Shown here: piece by piece, positions 34,720 to 46,500 of the stretch | Position numbering within the stretch: position 1 is the stretch's first letter | How the letters are laid out: every line of letters begins with the position of its first letter | NCBI GenBank assembly: GCA_036362985.1 | Contig: JAYGXS010000002.1 | Span: forward strand, 12,741,962 to 12,805,961 | Direction: 5' to 3' | DNA: 64,000 bases | Source of the DNA: Ligula intestinalis | Lineage: Eukaryota; Platyhelminthes; Cestoda; Diphyllobothriidea; Diphyllobothriidae | Made by a program: the position numbers and the translations under genes | The notes under the pieces: model-generated | Database searches by the model: none | Seen by the model: only the letters and a program-made list of their open reading frames with translations | What the model was told of the DNA's origin: nothing

Positions 34720-36420
34720 TGGTCGGCTCAGTACGTCCATTACAAACCAATTTTCACTTCTCATTGGTTCTTCCCATTGCATCAGTCGGGTCATCAGCAC
34801 AGGATTTGAAGGAAGTCATATTCGCCCTAAGTTTTGCTACATATTCGAGGAAATTTATCCATGATGTCGACATATGCAGCCTTTGGCAATTATAATTTTT
34901 TATGCTTTACCGGTGTTGTGCGGTATGTGTTTCTTATTTTAGCGATGGTGAATGCAGGACGTTTTGCTGAAAATTTTCAAATGATATTTTCAAAAAAGTC
35001 GTATCTTTCTCTCTGTATATTACAGACATTTGGGCTAATGTGCTTTTATGATGATACTGATAACCTATCCTTACGTGGTCTTCTCTACTCGATATCTTTT
35101 TATGGCCAACATATTACCACTTTGCGAATACAGTCTTGTAAACCGATAGGTTTTCCACTTGAAGAAAGTACTCCTAGAGGTAAGCGGCGGCCTGCACTTG
35201 AATAATTAATACCCTGCTAACTGAAGTCAAGTGCATACACTCCCTGCCGTTATCCTCGAAATGCCACTGTCGGTAGCCGCTCACTAAAAATGAACGCATT
35301 ACTTTCTAGGATATCTGGCTGGTGCTATTCAGTAAGTGTTCGTCTATAAAAGTTTGAACTACTATGCGGAAGCTTCAAATCTTTGAAATGAAGAATATTC
35401 ACATTTTTTTTCAATGACCAATTTTCTTATGGTACTTATGATTTGACTGCCCTTAATGTCTGTGTACAGTAGAGTAAATACTCCTTGTTACTTTAACTGA
35501 CACGCATATAGCATACCGGCAAGAAGTTCCACTACTACCTCTTATATCCGGTACTGGAAACAGTAAATCCTCAGACAACAAAGAATGCAGGGAGGTCTTC
35601 TGTTTTCCACAACTCTGGCAGAATGTGGATGACGGAAAGAGGGATCAATTGAATTTTTTGCTGACTGCTTACGACAACTGTCAAGCATCTTGTCGGCAAA
35701 TGCCGCTCAGCTCTCACAGGTGGAGACCCGCTTGCTGCATGCAATCTGCCTGTTAGGCGTTTTCTAACACACTGCGAACCGATTTTCACTTCTCATTGTT
35801 TATTTCAATTAAAAAATTAGGTTATCAGCACATGAATTGAAGGAAGTCAAATTTGCCCTACATTTTGCGATATATAGGAGGACATTTCTCCACGATGTAG
35901 ACAACTACAGTCTTTGGCAATTAGGAATTTATTGTAATTCGCCGGTATCTTTGGTTTATGTGTCCTATCGAATGGGGGGATGTTTTGCTGAAAATTTTGC
36001 AATGATATTTTCAAACTGCAACGTATCTCACTGCCTATATTACAGCTTTGTGCGGTTATGTAATTTTATGGTGATACTTATAATCTATCCTTACGTGGTC
36101 TTCTTCAGTCCAAATCTTTTTATGATCAACTTCTTCGTGAATATAGCGTTGTCAACCTACAGGTTTTTCACCTAAAGAGAAAACTCAAAAAGGTAAGTGG
36201 TGGCCTGCAATTGAATAATTAATACCCTGCTAACCGAAGCTAAGTGCGTGTGCTCATTGCCGTCATTCTTGAAATGACACTGTTGATAGTCGTTCACTAT
36301 AAAATCACGCACTGCTTTTTAGAATATCGGGCAGGTTTTATTCGGTAAGTGTTCGGCTTCGAAAGTTTGAACCAGTATGCGGAGGTTTTAAGTCTTTGAT
36401 ACGACAAATATCCGCTATTG
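34720..36420 (+). repeat. Tandem duplication A-B-A'
   Basis: Segment A (34755-35400) is repeated as A' (35777-36420), about 1.02 kb apart in direct orientation. Shared blocks include ttcacttctcattg, ggttatcagcaca-like, gctgaaaattttgcaatgat and aattgaataattaataccctg. Between them, 35400-35735 matches the start of leader segment B. Frames of 123 and 112 codons in A and A' share only FAEN.(Q/A)MIFS before the frames diverge, so coding is doubtful. Confidence 0.7.
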
Positions 36421-36423
36421 GGA

Positions 36424-36485
36424 AGAAGGATTGTCGAGGAGCGGATCTGTTTTCTTTATTATCCCAAGCTTTCGGGCTCTTGCGG
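36424..36485 (-). repeat. Inverted copy of PLE-B 3' end (partial hammerhead)
   Basis: The reverse complement (gagcccgaaagcttgggata... to gacaatccttc) matches the 3' end at 36944-36996 over about 55 bp, giving the fragment 36424-36996 inverted termini. It keeps the gagccc half of stem II and an intact gaaa box but lacks the rest of the ribozyme. Confidence 0.65.
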
Positions 36486-36924
36486 GCTGAAGCTCAACTA
36501 ACAATCTGGGGTAGTGTATCGCATCCCATGCCTAAGCTGTCCTTGTAACTAAACAGGGCAAACTGAACGCATGCTCGGTTCGCGTATGCACGAACATAAG
36601 CTGGCTGTCAGAAGTGGTGACGCTTTGTTGCAAGTGGCGGCCCACGCCTACGAGACTGGTCACGAGTTTAACCTCGCAACTCGGAGATAATCACATACGT
36701 CGGCAGCAAGACAGGCCGAGATTGAAGCCTTGGCCTTGGATGAGAATTCAGTCAATCAATCTATCGATCTGGCGCCGACATTCATCGCTCTTCGCAGGCA
36801 TATTCGCACGGCCGACACTGTCGATGGATGAATTCCCTCCCTTTTCCCTCCCCTTTCTCTTATGACGGCTGATTGGTTCCTGCCCCCTATACATGTTGCT
36901 TGCTTTACGTGTACGCTTTCATCT

Positions 36925-36960
36925 CTGACGATGGACTCCAACAAGAGCCCAAAAGCTCAA
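36925..36960 (+). ncRNA. Decayed hammerhead core, PLE-B
   Basis: ctgacga (36925-36931), 19 nt with ggactc/gagccc stem II, then aaaa in place of gaaa. The GAAA box has lost its G and CUGAUGA has U to C, so activity is unlikely. The minus-strand copy at 23678-23707 has the same two changes, pointing to a shared ancestor. Confidence 0.6.
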
Positions 36961-37328
36961 GATAATAAACAAACTTATCTGGTGCTAGACAATCCTTCTT
37001 TTTTATCCATGCATGTACCTGAAACGCGAAGGCTCTCCAATATTCACTATCTTTTCAATGACGAATTTTCTTACGGTACTTATGATTTGACTGCCCTTAA
37101 TGTCTGCGTACACTAGAGCAAATATTCTTTGCATTTAAATGACACGAATAGAGTATAAGGACAGGCAGTTCCACCACTATCTCCTTTTTCCCGTTCTCGA
37201 AACAAAGTAAAACTTCGGACAACAAAGAATCGAAAAAGTACAAGGAGGCCTTCCTTTTTCTTTAACTCTTACAGAATGCGGATGACAGAAAGAGGGGTAA
37301 ATAGACTTTTTTGCTCATTATTTACGAG

Positions 37329-37388
37329 GGAGTTCAAAGGCGATCGCCTATATTTCCTTTAATAAATTTGACTTGACTTGACTTGACC
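37329..37388 (+). mobile_element. ~58-bp LINE-tail-like insertion (R7) inside leader B
   Basis: Leader B is uninterrupted at the matching points near 23305, 24720 and 35672, but here gains about 58 bp. The insertion ends in four ttgac units after an aaggaaatat-like block (reverse order on this strand: cctatatttccttt, aataaattt). Another copy lies at 27327-27390. This looks like a LINE 3' end so truncated that only its tail remains. Confidence 0.6.
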
Positions 37389-37959
37389 TCCGTCAAGTAT
37401 CTTGTCGGCGAATGCAGCTCTGCCCCCACAAATGGAGGGCTTCACGTGGAAGGTCTGCATTTTTTTGTGGCAGGAATTCACCCAAACTACGATAAAATCT
37501 GCCGAATTTCAAGAGAAAATACATTAATCTCCCTTGTCTACATCCAAATGGATACCTTCTCCTGCAATAAAACAAAAAAGCTGCTGTAACAGTACAGTTT
37601 TCGATCGCACGTTTTGTTCTTTCTGTCTAGCAGACATGGTTCTGCTTCTTTCAGTATGATCAGGACCGAATGCGGTTGGAAGAAGGGTTCTCTAAACCCA
37701 CCTTGTGTCAAAAACATTGGTTGTGGAATTTTCTTTAGCGGAAATATCAGACTGACTTTAAAATGGAACTGTCATTTTTAAACTACCACTTAAAATTGCG
37801 TCGTTTTTAGGCTCCCTCTGGTGTATTTTGGTAGAGTTCGCATCGATTCATCCGCATTAAATATCTAACCAAGAACATATTTTGCCAAAAGACAGACTCC
37901 AGCTTTACAAGAGCGACTTACGAAGCGGTCAATCTCCGGTTAAGTAGCAGAAGTGGTCC

Positions 37960-38815
37960 TATAAGAACCGGAAACGATTGCCTTCAGCCAACAACCCCCA
38001 TATTTTGGCACTGTTACGTTGATGCCACGTTTGGTATCGTCAAAGGAACACGTGGCAGAATTTCTATGATTTTCTTAACTTGATCTTCCTGGATAACAAT
38101 TCACGAGGGAAGAAGAAAAGGATCAGCATTTACCCGTCCTTGCTCTACTCGTCATGCGCACTTCCAACGGCTAGATAGAGACAACAATTTACTGGAAGCC
38201 GACGAACACCACACAGCTTCTCAACTTCTAAAATGGCTCACAAATGAAGGAACGTTAGAACGTTGTTGAAAATAATCTGTACTCCCTGCAGTACTCCGGA
38301 AGAAAATGCGCCGGAGGCCGGATATCTCCGCGGTCACTTTATGTGGAATGGTTAGCTGGAGACCTTCATAAGCCGATGCCGATGTGCTTGGCCTCCAAGT
38401 ACCCAACGAGTACCAATCACTAAGATATGGCATGTGCTGCCATAAATCAAGGATGTGTCAGAAACGACCGAGCGCATTGCTGCGGGGCTAGGCGTCGGAA
38501 CTGCACACTGTCTCAAGGCTACCATTCGCATTCGGTTCATGAGAATAAAGGACTGAGTAAATCCCAGTGAGCACTCGGGCGGTAGTGTATCGCATACCAT
38601 GTCTAAACTGTCCCCGAAATTACACGGGACAAGCTAAATGCCTGCTTGTTTCGCACATGCACGAACATCAGCTAGCTGTCAGATGGGGTAATGCATTACC
38701 GCATGTGGCTGCCCACAACTATGAGACGGGCAAGGATGTTAAATTCGCAGCCACGAGGATAATTGCCCACGCCGGCAACAGGACAGAAAGAGAACTAATT
38801 GAAGTTTAGGCCTCG
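37960..38815 (+). pseudogene. PLE group B RT C-terminus and GIY-YIG, plus-strand copy
   Basis: An open stretch leads into PIFWHCYVDATFGIVKGT near 38000, the RT catalytic box with Asp to Ala. ETTIYWKPTNTTQLLNF follows near 38185-38235. The endonuclease reads AVVYRIPCLNCPRNYTGQAK (about 38580-38640), SHMHEHQLAV and AHNYETGKDVKFAATRIIAH, and ends ERELIEV at 38806. QAK replaces QTG at the YIG-adjacent turn. Frameshifts and stops lie between the RT and endonuclease parts. Confidence 0.8.
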
Positions 38816-38824
38816 GATTTTTGT

Positions 38825-39580
38825 GCGGTTAGGTATATAGATACAACCTTTTCTGACATACAAGTATAATGGACAGTAGCTATGGAAAACGAGGCTTGCT
38901 CGCTGGGATAATACTGTTGTTAGTCTGACATCACGCAGTCTCTCTCAAATGCTAGGAAGCAATTGGCCTGACCCCTTTTCTCTCTTTCTCACACACCTGG
39001 GTTGGCGGCTGCATAACGTTTATGAACTGTATGACCTTACATTAATTGTTAAATTTTTTAAGAGTTGCTTTTACTGGACACGTGTTTGACTAAAGTCAGT
39101 TCTCTTGCCATTAAAACAAGAACTCGGTGAAGCCTCAGATATTGCCAATCGACAAGTCAAAATGATGGGACTAGGCGTATATGAGGCGCACTACTTAAAC
39201 TACTTTCACCAGCGTGGTTTTTTTGTGTCAGGGCTTATTACTCTAGTTGGAAATAGGACAGTATCTAGGTGATTAATATTACCACTATCGTCAAAAATCT
39301 CAACCCTGCAATAATTCTAACCTTACTGTCCACTCTATCCTTAATCATCGTAACCAAAACCTTGCCCATCGCAGGCCTTCTCAGCACAGTCTATAACCTC
39401 AACACAATCTTCCAATGGTCATCTACCTAATAACCAGAAGAAAGTCCAGCGCGTTTTCCGATTGCAACCCCCCTCCCACCTCTGAATCCATAGACTGCCT
39501 GCCCAATGCGAGATCCTTGTTCCAGTGTTACTCTGACATCGAACATTTCACTTTCTTTTCATAGTAAAGTGCTCTTCATT
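38825..39580. other. No recognisable gene; R3 end at 39160-39215
   Basis: The only feature I can support is a short R3 right-end match (gggactaggcgtatatgagg and gcactacttaaactac) at 39160-39215. The rest shows nothing. Confidence 0.5.
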
Positions 39581-39584
39581 ACAA

Positions 39585-39985
39585 GTAGTAACCTTTTACA
39601 TTATATCCATCGGGTGCGTTCATTTCACACACCGAGAGCCCCAATCTCCCCTTTCATGCGCTTCTGCACTCAGGTTATCCTTTCAGCCTTGCTTAGACAA
39701 CATGCTAATTTTTAAAGCTATCCTCCACATGCTCTCTTTAGCTGGCGGTGTTGCTTACGCCTTTTGGCCGATATTATAATACAGCGACAGTTCACAACGG
39801 CCACGCAAATTACCAGGCATCCTTTGTGAAGTTGCCCACTCTGAATTAATGGCTGCGATGTTTGCCTATGGTATGTGTTGAAGCTTCCAACATATGTCGC
39901 ACCGTATTTTGGCATATCAGCATACTACCTCACTTGTTAAGAAACAGAAATCTGGAAGTTAAGATTAGACTCGTCTCCACAACAT
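39585..39985 (+). repeat. Dispersed repeat R1, copy 4
   Basis: Direct match to 8830-9290: shared blocks include gcgttcat.tca, a catgctctctt.agctg.cggt block, a gatattataatacag block and gaattaatggctgcga. No coding frame is conserved. Confidence 0.7.
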
Positions 39986-39989
39986 AAGT

Positions 39990-40455
39990 GGTCGGGAAAC
40001 TTTTTGACTCAGAGAGCCAAGAAAGCAAATATTTGGAGATATATTTTTATGAGAGTCGCATAGTGTATGTTAAGAATGAATTAAATTCAATGTGAGTATA
40101 ATAAGTCTTTGGATTTAACTTTGGAGGAACAAAAATCACAAAATCCGAAGTTTCTTATTTCGATTTCATCTTAAAGAGTCAGATGCAATCATTACATGTA
40201 CCATATTTAGCTCGCAAGCTATACGGTCCCGATGTCTGCTCTAGATATATGACTATTTTATCAATTTATCCCTAGGTCTCAGGGAATGGGACCATTTTCG
40301 CTGAGCATTTTGGATGTCACCATCAAAATAAGGCGTATTTCTCTCTACCTCAATCATATTCGCTGCATTCACCTTAAATCTAATGGTAAATTCAACCATA
40401 TCCCTGAACTTTCGTTGCATATTTCTGTTTCTGTTTACGGCTGGGTAAGCGAATT
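39990..40455. other. No recognisable feature
   Basis: AT-rich, short frames only, no repeat partner found. Confidence 0.4.
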
Positions 40456-40459
40456 GTTG

Positions 40460-40790
40460 AGGTTTTTTGCGTTATGTGCTCATTAGACACTCAACTGTTT
40501 TTTTGCTTTGCAACAAACTGCCGAAATGCAGGAAAAACTTAATCACCTTTTTCTTTTTTTATTGCATGTGTAATTTGTTCCAGCCTGCATCGTACGGCAT
40601 TTGTTCCGTGACATCTGTAATCAGACTGCATCCTGATGTAACGGAACAAATGCCGTACGATGCAGGCTGGAACAAATTACATATGCAATGAGAAAAAAAA
40701 GATGATTAAGTTCGTCCTGCATTTCAGCAGTTAGTTGCAAGGCAAAAAAACAGTTGACTGTCTAATGAGCACATAACGCAAAAAAACCTA
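40460..40790. mobile_element. Near-perfect ~330-bp palindrome (foldback element)
   Basis: Left arm 40460-40614 and right arm 40632-40789 are reverse complements with few differences, separated by about 17 bp (centre near 40624). Matching pairs include gcgttatgtgctcattagac with its mirror and the gcctgcatcgtacggcattt block with its mirror. No coding potential. Such arms would form a long hairpin in RNA or single-stranded DNA. A foldback DNA transposon or MITE is the likeliest class. Confidence 0.85.
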
Positions 40791-40794
40791 AAAC

Positions 40795-41225
40795 TTAGAC
40801 CACTCTCCACCTTCGTAGTCAAGACCCAAGTTCAATTAGTGAAAATGGTTAGCGATCACATTACCCCTGACAGACCTAACTTCGCCTTCAGCACACGAGT
40901 AGTCATCCTGTTTTTAAATTTATCTCTGCGTATTTTTGGATTGAAAAACTGTCAGAACGAAAGTCTGCGCGGTGGAATGGAATAAAAACCTGACATGCGC
41001 ATAACAGCGGAGGATGAAAATAATTAAGTCAGTGCTTAGGCAGTAGAAGTTTATTTTTTATTTTTCGAAACCCCAAATGAAAAAAAACTGAAGAAGTCTA
41101 CTTTTTGCGGTCATACCATATCATATTCTTATTCGAAATATCCATTTGAAAAGCGTATACATTTTCAGCAGTTCATCATGGCGCCTGTACAATTTCATTG
41201 ATAATTGAAATAGAAGATTTGGAGA
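40795..41225. other. No recognisable feature
   Basis: AT-rich DNA without coding or repeat signal that I can support. Confidence 0.4.
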
Positions 41226-41229
41226 GGAT

Positions 41230-41840
41230 TTATCAACGTCTTTTTATTAAAACTCATCGTTTTCACACCGTCCATATGGCGACATTGGTGCGTCGAGGTC
41301 ACTGGACTAGGAAAGGAGGGCAGAATAGGCAAGGCTGGGTGGAGTACGTAGAGAAAACGGCTGTCACCCAGGGGACGAGGTCAACATGCGATCGCCATCT
41401 GGCGGCAGGTGCGGCCACGGAATACAGAACGTTTATATTGGCGTCTTCTGACAGGCAGCAGTGAATTCGCTAGCCGTATAGGCACTGCATCGACTGCTGC
41501 TAACGCACCAACTGCCGTAGGCTGTTGTCCGGTAGACAACTTGAAAGGCTTCATTGTTATCCACCGGGTGATTCATATCGACAAAGTGTGCGAGACTAGA
41601 GCCCGAGATCTGTTTGACTTCACCTTTATTTACCTAGACTGGTATGTGTTCATGTGTACTTTCCAGGCAGCTGGCAGTTCAGAAAATGTATCCTGCTTCA
41701 GATGAGTAGGTGAAAGAGTACATGCAAATCGATGTGGCCCTCAGTGGAAGTCCACCTTCACCTACTAATCCTGTGAGGAGAGAGTTCGCGAAGAATGCGC
41801 GTACGTTCGCTATGGGGACGGCGCTTGTGGTCATTTGTGG
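41230..41840 (-). pseudogene. PLE group F GIY-YIG pseudogene, copy 1
   Basis: Minus strand: ANVRAFFANSLL, then CMYSFTYSSEAGYI (the GIY-to-YIG part), ESTHEHIPV, VNKGEVKQISGSSLAHFVDM, NHPVDNNEAFQVVYRT and a C-terminal region to about 41240. The same succession occurs at 55880-56490 and 60120-60545. This group has a CSCG-type Cys pair and the EHIP(V/A)W motif in place of EH(K/Q)LAV. Several stops. The end near 41230-41290 retains a gaaaac and an aataaaaag-like string but no clear ribozyme. Confidence 0.7.
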
Positions 41841-41984
41841 TTTTCCGATGTTTTCTTATCAGCTTGCCTGTTAAGTCACTTAACAAGAGGCAGTTTTATG
41901 AACGTGTTGTTCTTTGCTGCTATTAAGGTAGCGGGCTTTATGGTGCGTTTGCCAATATTCTGAGGATGAATCTGTTTTAACGAA

Positions 41985-43525
41985 GCGTGTTGTGCAAATT
42001 CTGGAGGTCTGCTTCAAGGGGTTTGATCCTTTGCACTCCAGCCACCAATCCCTAGGCTATATTTCGTTTTATATTCAGGAAAAAAACTGTGAATTTTGAT
42101 GTATTGCTCCGTACAGGTTCTCGTTCGGAATACTCTGCGCAGGATTTCATCTTTCTTAAAATTGACCTCCACGGGTGCTTTGATGGCGTTACATTTGTTC
42201 TTTCGAAGGATTATTGTACGTTTGACAGAAGATTAATCATTCTTCCATGTTAGCTAAGGTAAAAAACAACATAGTGTACCAAAAAGCCATTAATGGATCA
42301 TCCACCTACTTCATTTTTCATTCTTGAAGGGAATTTACGGTACGGCCTAGAATTCATGTAAAATGCCGAGATATGCGAAAGATTAAGCTCTCTCGATAAT
42401 CGGCATTGAGTAAGGTTGTTATACTGATTATCATGGAGTGTATTCTGAATTCATTTCAGTCATGATAGGAGGCCGGATTTTTAACGAGATTCGTTCTGAC
42501 CTCTAACGAAACGAATGTCCTGTAAAAAGTTGCTAATTAAGTAGTATTCATTTTTATCATTGATTCTTACTACTTTTATAGATTCAAATATATTTTATGG
42601 AAAACCTACAAGAAAATAAATATGGATTGTTCTTATCTGGTAGCGACTTATGCCTTCTTTTTATACTAAAAGAAAGGGTACCTTTTGGTAGAATAAAACT
42701 TTCAAAGTTGCCTATTTTTTGAAGCCTACGGAATGCTACACTTAAATTCAAGGTTTACAAACTGCGTGCTGTGTACATTCTGTTTAAGAAAAGGTACGTT
42801 TTCACCTACGGTTTGAGGAGGAAGTCATATAGTTCTCATAAAAGTTTGCAATGGCTGTGGATCATGCTGTATTTATTATAGGCAGCATTTATGAATTGAC
42901 GGATACGATGTACTATGAATGAATATCTGAAAATTGTAAATCTCAGTAGAAGCAACTTTTTAAAAACCCTTTCTTTATGTAGGAAATTTAAAGAAGGCGT
43001 AATTTGCTACGAGATAAATACAAAAAAATAATTTTTCTTTTATATTTTCCATAAACGATATTTGGATTTATAAAAGCAATAAGGATCAATGCTAAAAGTG
43101 CATACTACATTTTTAAGCACTTTATAGGGTAAATACGTTTCGTTAGCGGTCACAAAGAAGCTCGTTCTGCAGTTGCTGGAGTCATGCTTCGACAATTTCA
43201 AGAGAGCAGATCCTACAGCTGCCGATCTGTGGGCTAAATTTCATTTATATTTAGGGAATAAACTGTGAAAGTTGACATATTGCCCCGTCCAGGTTTTATT
43301 TCGAAAAACCCTACCCTGGATATCATATTTCCTTAAAGTGACCTTCGTAGATGCTTTGATGACAGTGCCTAGTACTTTGGTTCGTTTAAACCATTATTAT
43401 ACGTTTGACAGTAGATAAATTAAACTCCCATGTTAGCTAATGGGAAAAAACTACACGGTAGACCAAAAAGCCATTTATGGATCATGAGCTTATCTCTTTT
43501 TTCATTCGCGAAGGGAAGATAGCCG
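41985..43525 (+). repeat. Direct duplication of a ~360-bp unit within R6 mosaic
   Basis: 41985-42345 is repeated at 43150-43520, about 1.18 kb apart. Shared blocks include a ggaataaactgtgaa-like string, attgctccgt/attgccccgt, gctttgatg, tacgtttgacag.agat and gtgtaccaaaaagccatt. Between them, 42720-43170 is R6. Confidence 0.65.
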
Positions 43526-46500
43526 TCCAAGTTGGCCCCCTCCTCCCAGACATCGCAGGCTTCGAACGGGGATCTCGACCAGCAGAACAGATGCATACAG
43601 AAAAATAACAAGAACGCGATTAAATTGCGGCCAGCACTTCTATCCCTTGTCCATATTCGCTGGCGTCCGCATAGTAATTCGAGCTACAAGGTCCCAGTCA
43701 TAGCTAAAAGGCTCTAGGCCCTCTTAGATCTGTCCCTGGACATTTAGCAACCCAAATGCCTCACCAGATGCTAGAAGGAACCGAATATTTTAATTGATTT
43801 AATTTAAAATTTCCAGCGGTCTTAGGGGTATTGTGTCAATGATGAATTTCACCTGACCTACCTAACATTCCAGAAATTAAGGAGGACGATAGGTGATATG
43901 GGGCACAGCGGGAAATTTGTGAATGCACCAAAATGGCTTTTTCTATACTAAAAGTCAGAAAAACTTTGCGCAAAAGTCCACGGGAGATGACAAAATTCTC
44001 TGGCTATCCTATTCTTATTTAGTTTAGAGGCCACTACGACGTGAGACCTGTGTTTGTCACACAGATTCCGTTTGGCTTGGAGATGGTTAGCTCACTTAAA
44101 AAGAACCGAAATATTCAAGGTTAAATTTTGAAATTAGTTAGGCAGCACCCTCATTAAGAGTTTCTACTTCAGCTAGAGACTTAACCCCAAAAAGTGATTC
44201 CCTAAATTATGGACAGTGTTGGCAGGGGTCTTCCCATGGTTATAAGGAAACACTCAGGCCACGTCTAGTCAGAAATAACTGCCCCACGCCTAAGGTGTAT
44301 GCTGAAAACAACGAGTAGAAGCTGTGAAGCCTGCTGGGTGGGAAGACCCATTAACGGTCTGTAATAAATGCATTCCAGAACAACGGTGACTAGGGCCTGT
44401 CACTTATTCATTAACCGCGTCGACCGTTGGGGTCTTCTGTCTGGTGACGCCTTAACATTTTTCTCGCAGTGACCTCACTAAGTGCACCTCATCTGAACAA
44501 TGTCGGACAATATTTTCCTGTTCTCGAAGGGATATTTTTTAAACTTTCCTTGCTTATTTTGGAGTTCTTCCATGGTATAATGCATATTAATAAAACATTT
44601 GGTTCTGTCGTACTTAATAACATACAAATGCCTTTGATATGCAACTACTTGCAATTTCGCCAAACATAGCGCACATTAACCTAAAATAAGTTCAACAAAA
44701 GGGCGCTTTTCCTAACTAAAAGGCTTTGGCAGGATTAAATCTACTCAGGTGATCAAAATAACGTAAAAAATGTATATGTTTACCTACCAAGTCAAATTTC
44801 GTCATGACTTTTGCTTGCAGCATTCGGCATACTGTACTTCTGGTAGAAAAAAACACTTGAAGCACTATCCGGCAGCGTTAGATATTCAGCCGACTTAACA
44901 GTTCTGCGTATTTGGGTAGGGACTAACATGAACTTTGCGTTGAGCCTTAGTTTATGCATAAAGCAAGAAAATACCGCTTTTTTCTTTTTTGAGAATGCTT
45001 AACTGTGGGATGAACAGTTGCCCAATGGCAGTTTTGCTTCTTCATGGTAAATGGTTAGAGAGAGAGGCTGCATTTTATCCGGAAGGGCGCTGGTGGAGAA
45101 AAGCAGGTAGGAACATCACTTAGACTGAATACATAAGTTGGTACATCCAGTATGTGCCGGGAAAAATGGGAAACTTCTTAAAAAAAGGAGCAGAAGTCCG
45201 CGTCTATCGACTATTGGATTCTTCTGTGTCCTGACTCCTTAGTATTTTTCTCACAGTGACCCCAGTAAGTGCACCTCAGGCCTTTCATGTCCGCAGGCCT
45301 ACTTTGAAAGTGATATTCTTAGCCTACACAGTATGGTGAGTGCTGCAGGCAAAATCTATAAGTTTGTAAACATTTCATCATGAATCGCGTACCATTGCGA
45401 ACGCATTTACGAACGCATTTACGAAGACTTTGATACAGTAGTGGGCAGCATTAGGCACATGCAGTATTTAAATGTAGTATAAGTAGAACTGGGTGTTTGT
45501 TAAGAAAAATAAAAATTTCCCGATACATCACAAGTTCCGGAGACGTAAAAAATTAACCGTAACTTAAAGCAATAAATTAATATCTTTTCGTAAGTTGAAA
45601 ACGTAACGTTACTTCTTTATTGCTATAAAAAGAACTTTTAATTATTTGAAATACTTTATACATATTAACGCTAATGGATAAAAATGTTATGAAATATCTT
45701 CCTTTTGAATTCCGGCATATTTTCGAGCTCTTCTAGTGTCTTCATGTGTTCCTCCACCACTCAAGATTACGTTCGATATTTACGAAAAAACATTTTGATA
45801 AGATATAAATCAAGAGCATTCACCAAAACATGAGTTTACGGCTATTATTTCTTATGAAGATGGTCATGTGGAAATATTTGGAAGGCCTCAAAACAGCAAA
45901 CTACATTGTCGAGCAAAAGGAAAACCTACAATAGAAGTCTGATATTGTTATACCTAAGATAAATAAAATAATTTTCTACAGAAGTTACTTCTTTCTGTGT
46001 AAATTGACTTCATCCAAGGAAATGTTAAAATTAAATGCAGATTTTTGACATTTGTAAAAAGTTACATAAAGATCAGTGATAATTCTTGCAGAAAAATACC
46101 TGAAGCATTACGCTGCAGCCTTAGAAGTGTGCTCAACTTAACATGACTTATCAATTAGGGTGGAGACTAGCAGGAACTTTGCGTTGCGCCTCATTTTACG
46201 CATATAAAAGGAAAATGCTGTTTTTTTATTTGAGCCTACCTATCGTGGGGTGAGCGGTTCCCTATAGGCATTTTTGGCATCTTCCCGGTCCACTGTTACA
46301 GTGAGCCTGCCGTTCATTCGAAAGGGTGCTGACAGAGTGTAGCGCATGACAAATTCACTTAGACTGAATAACGAAGTCGGTACATCCTGTGGAGGTTGAG
46401 AAAAATAGGGAACTTCTTGCAAAAAACGGGCAGAAAATTGGAAAATGGCGTCGTAACATCAAACGTCTCCGCGCCGTCTTTGTCTGGAAATTTTTACCTC

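Larger units (their letters stand above)
36424..38820 (+). mobile_element. PLE group B array, plus-strand counterpart
   Basis: Order on the plus strand: an inverted terminal piece (36424-36485), GIY-YIG C-terminus and tail (36560-36996), leader B (37040-37960), RT stub (37960-38110), RT/GIY-YIG pseudogene to 38815. The same order occurs on the minus strand at 24130-21620. The two blocks form arms of roughly 2.2 kb facing each other across about 12.3 kb. Confidence 0.8.

Noticed and set aside
34834..36175. Frames of 123 and 112 codons in duplicated segments A and A' as a paralogous gene pair
   Set aside because: They share frame only over about 12 codons (FAEN..MIFS) and then diverge by frameshift, so the duplication does not preserve coding.
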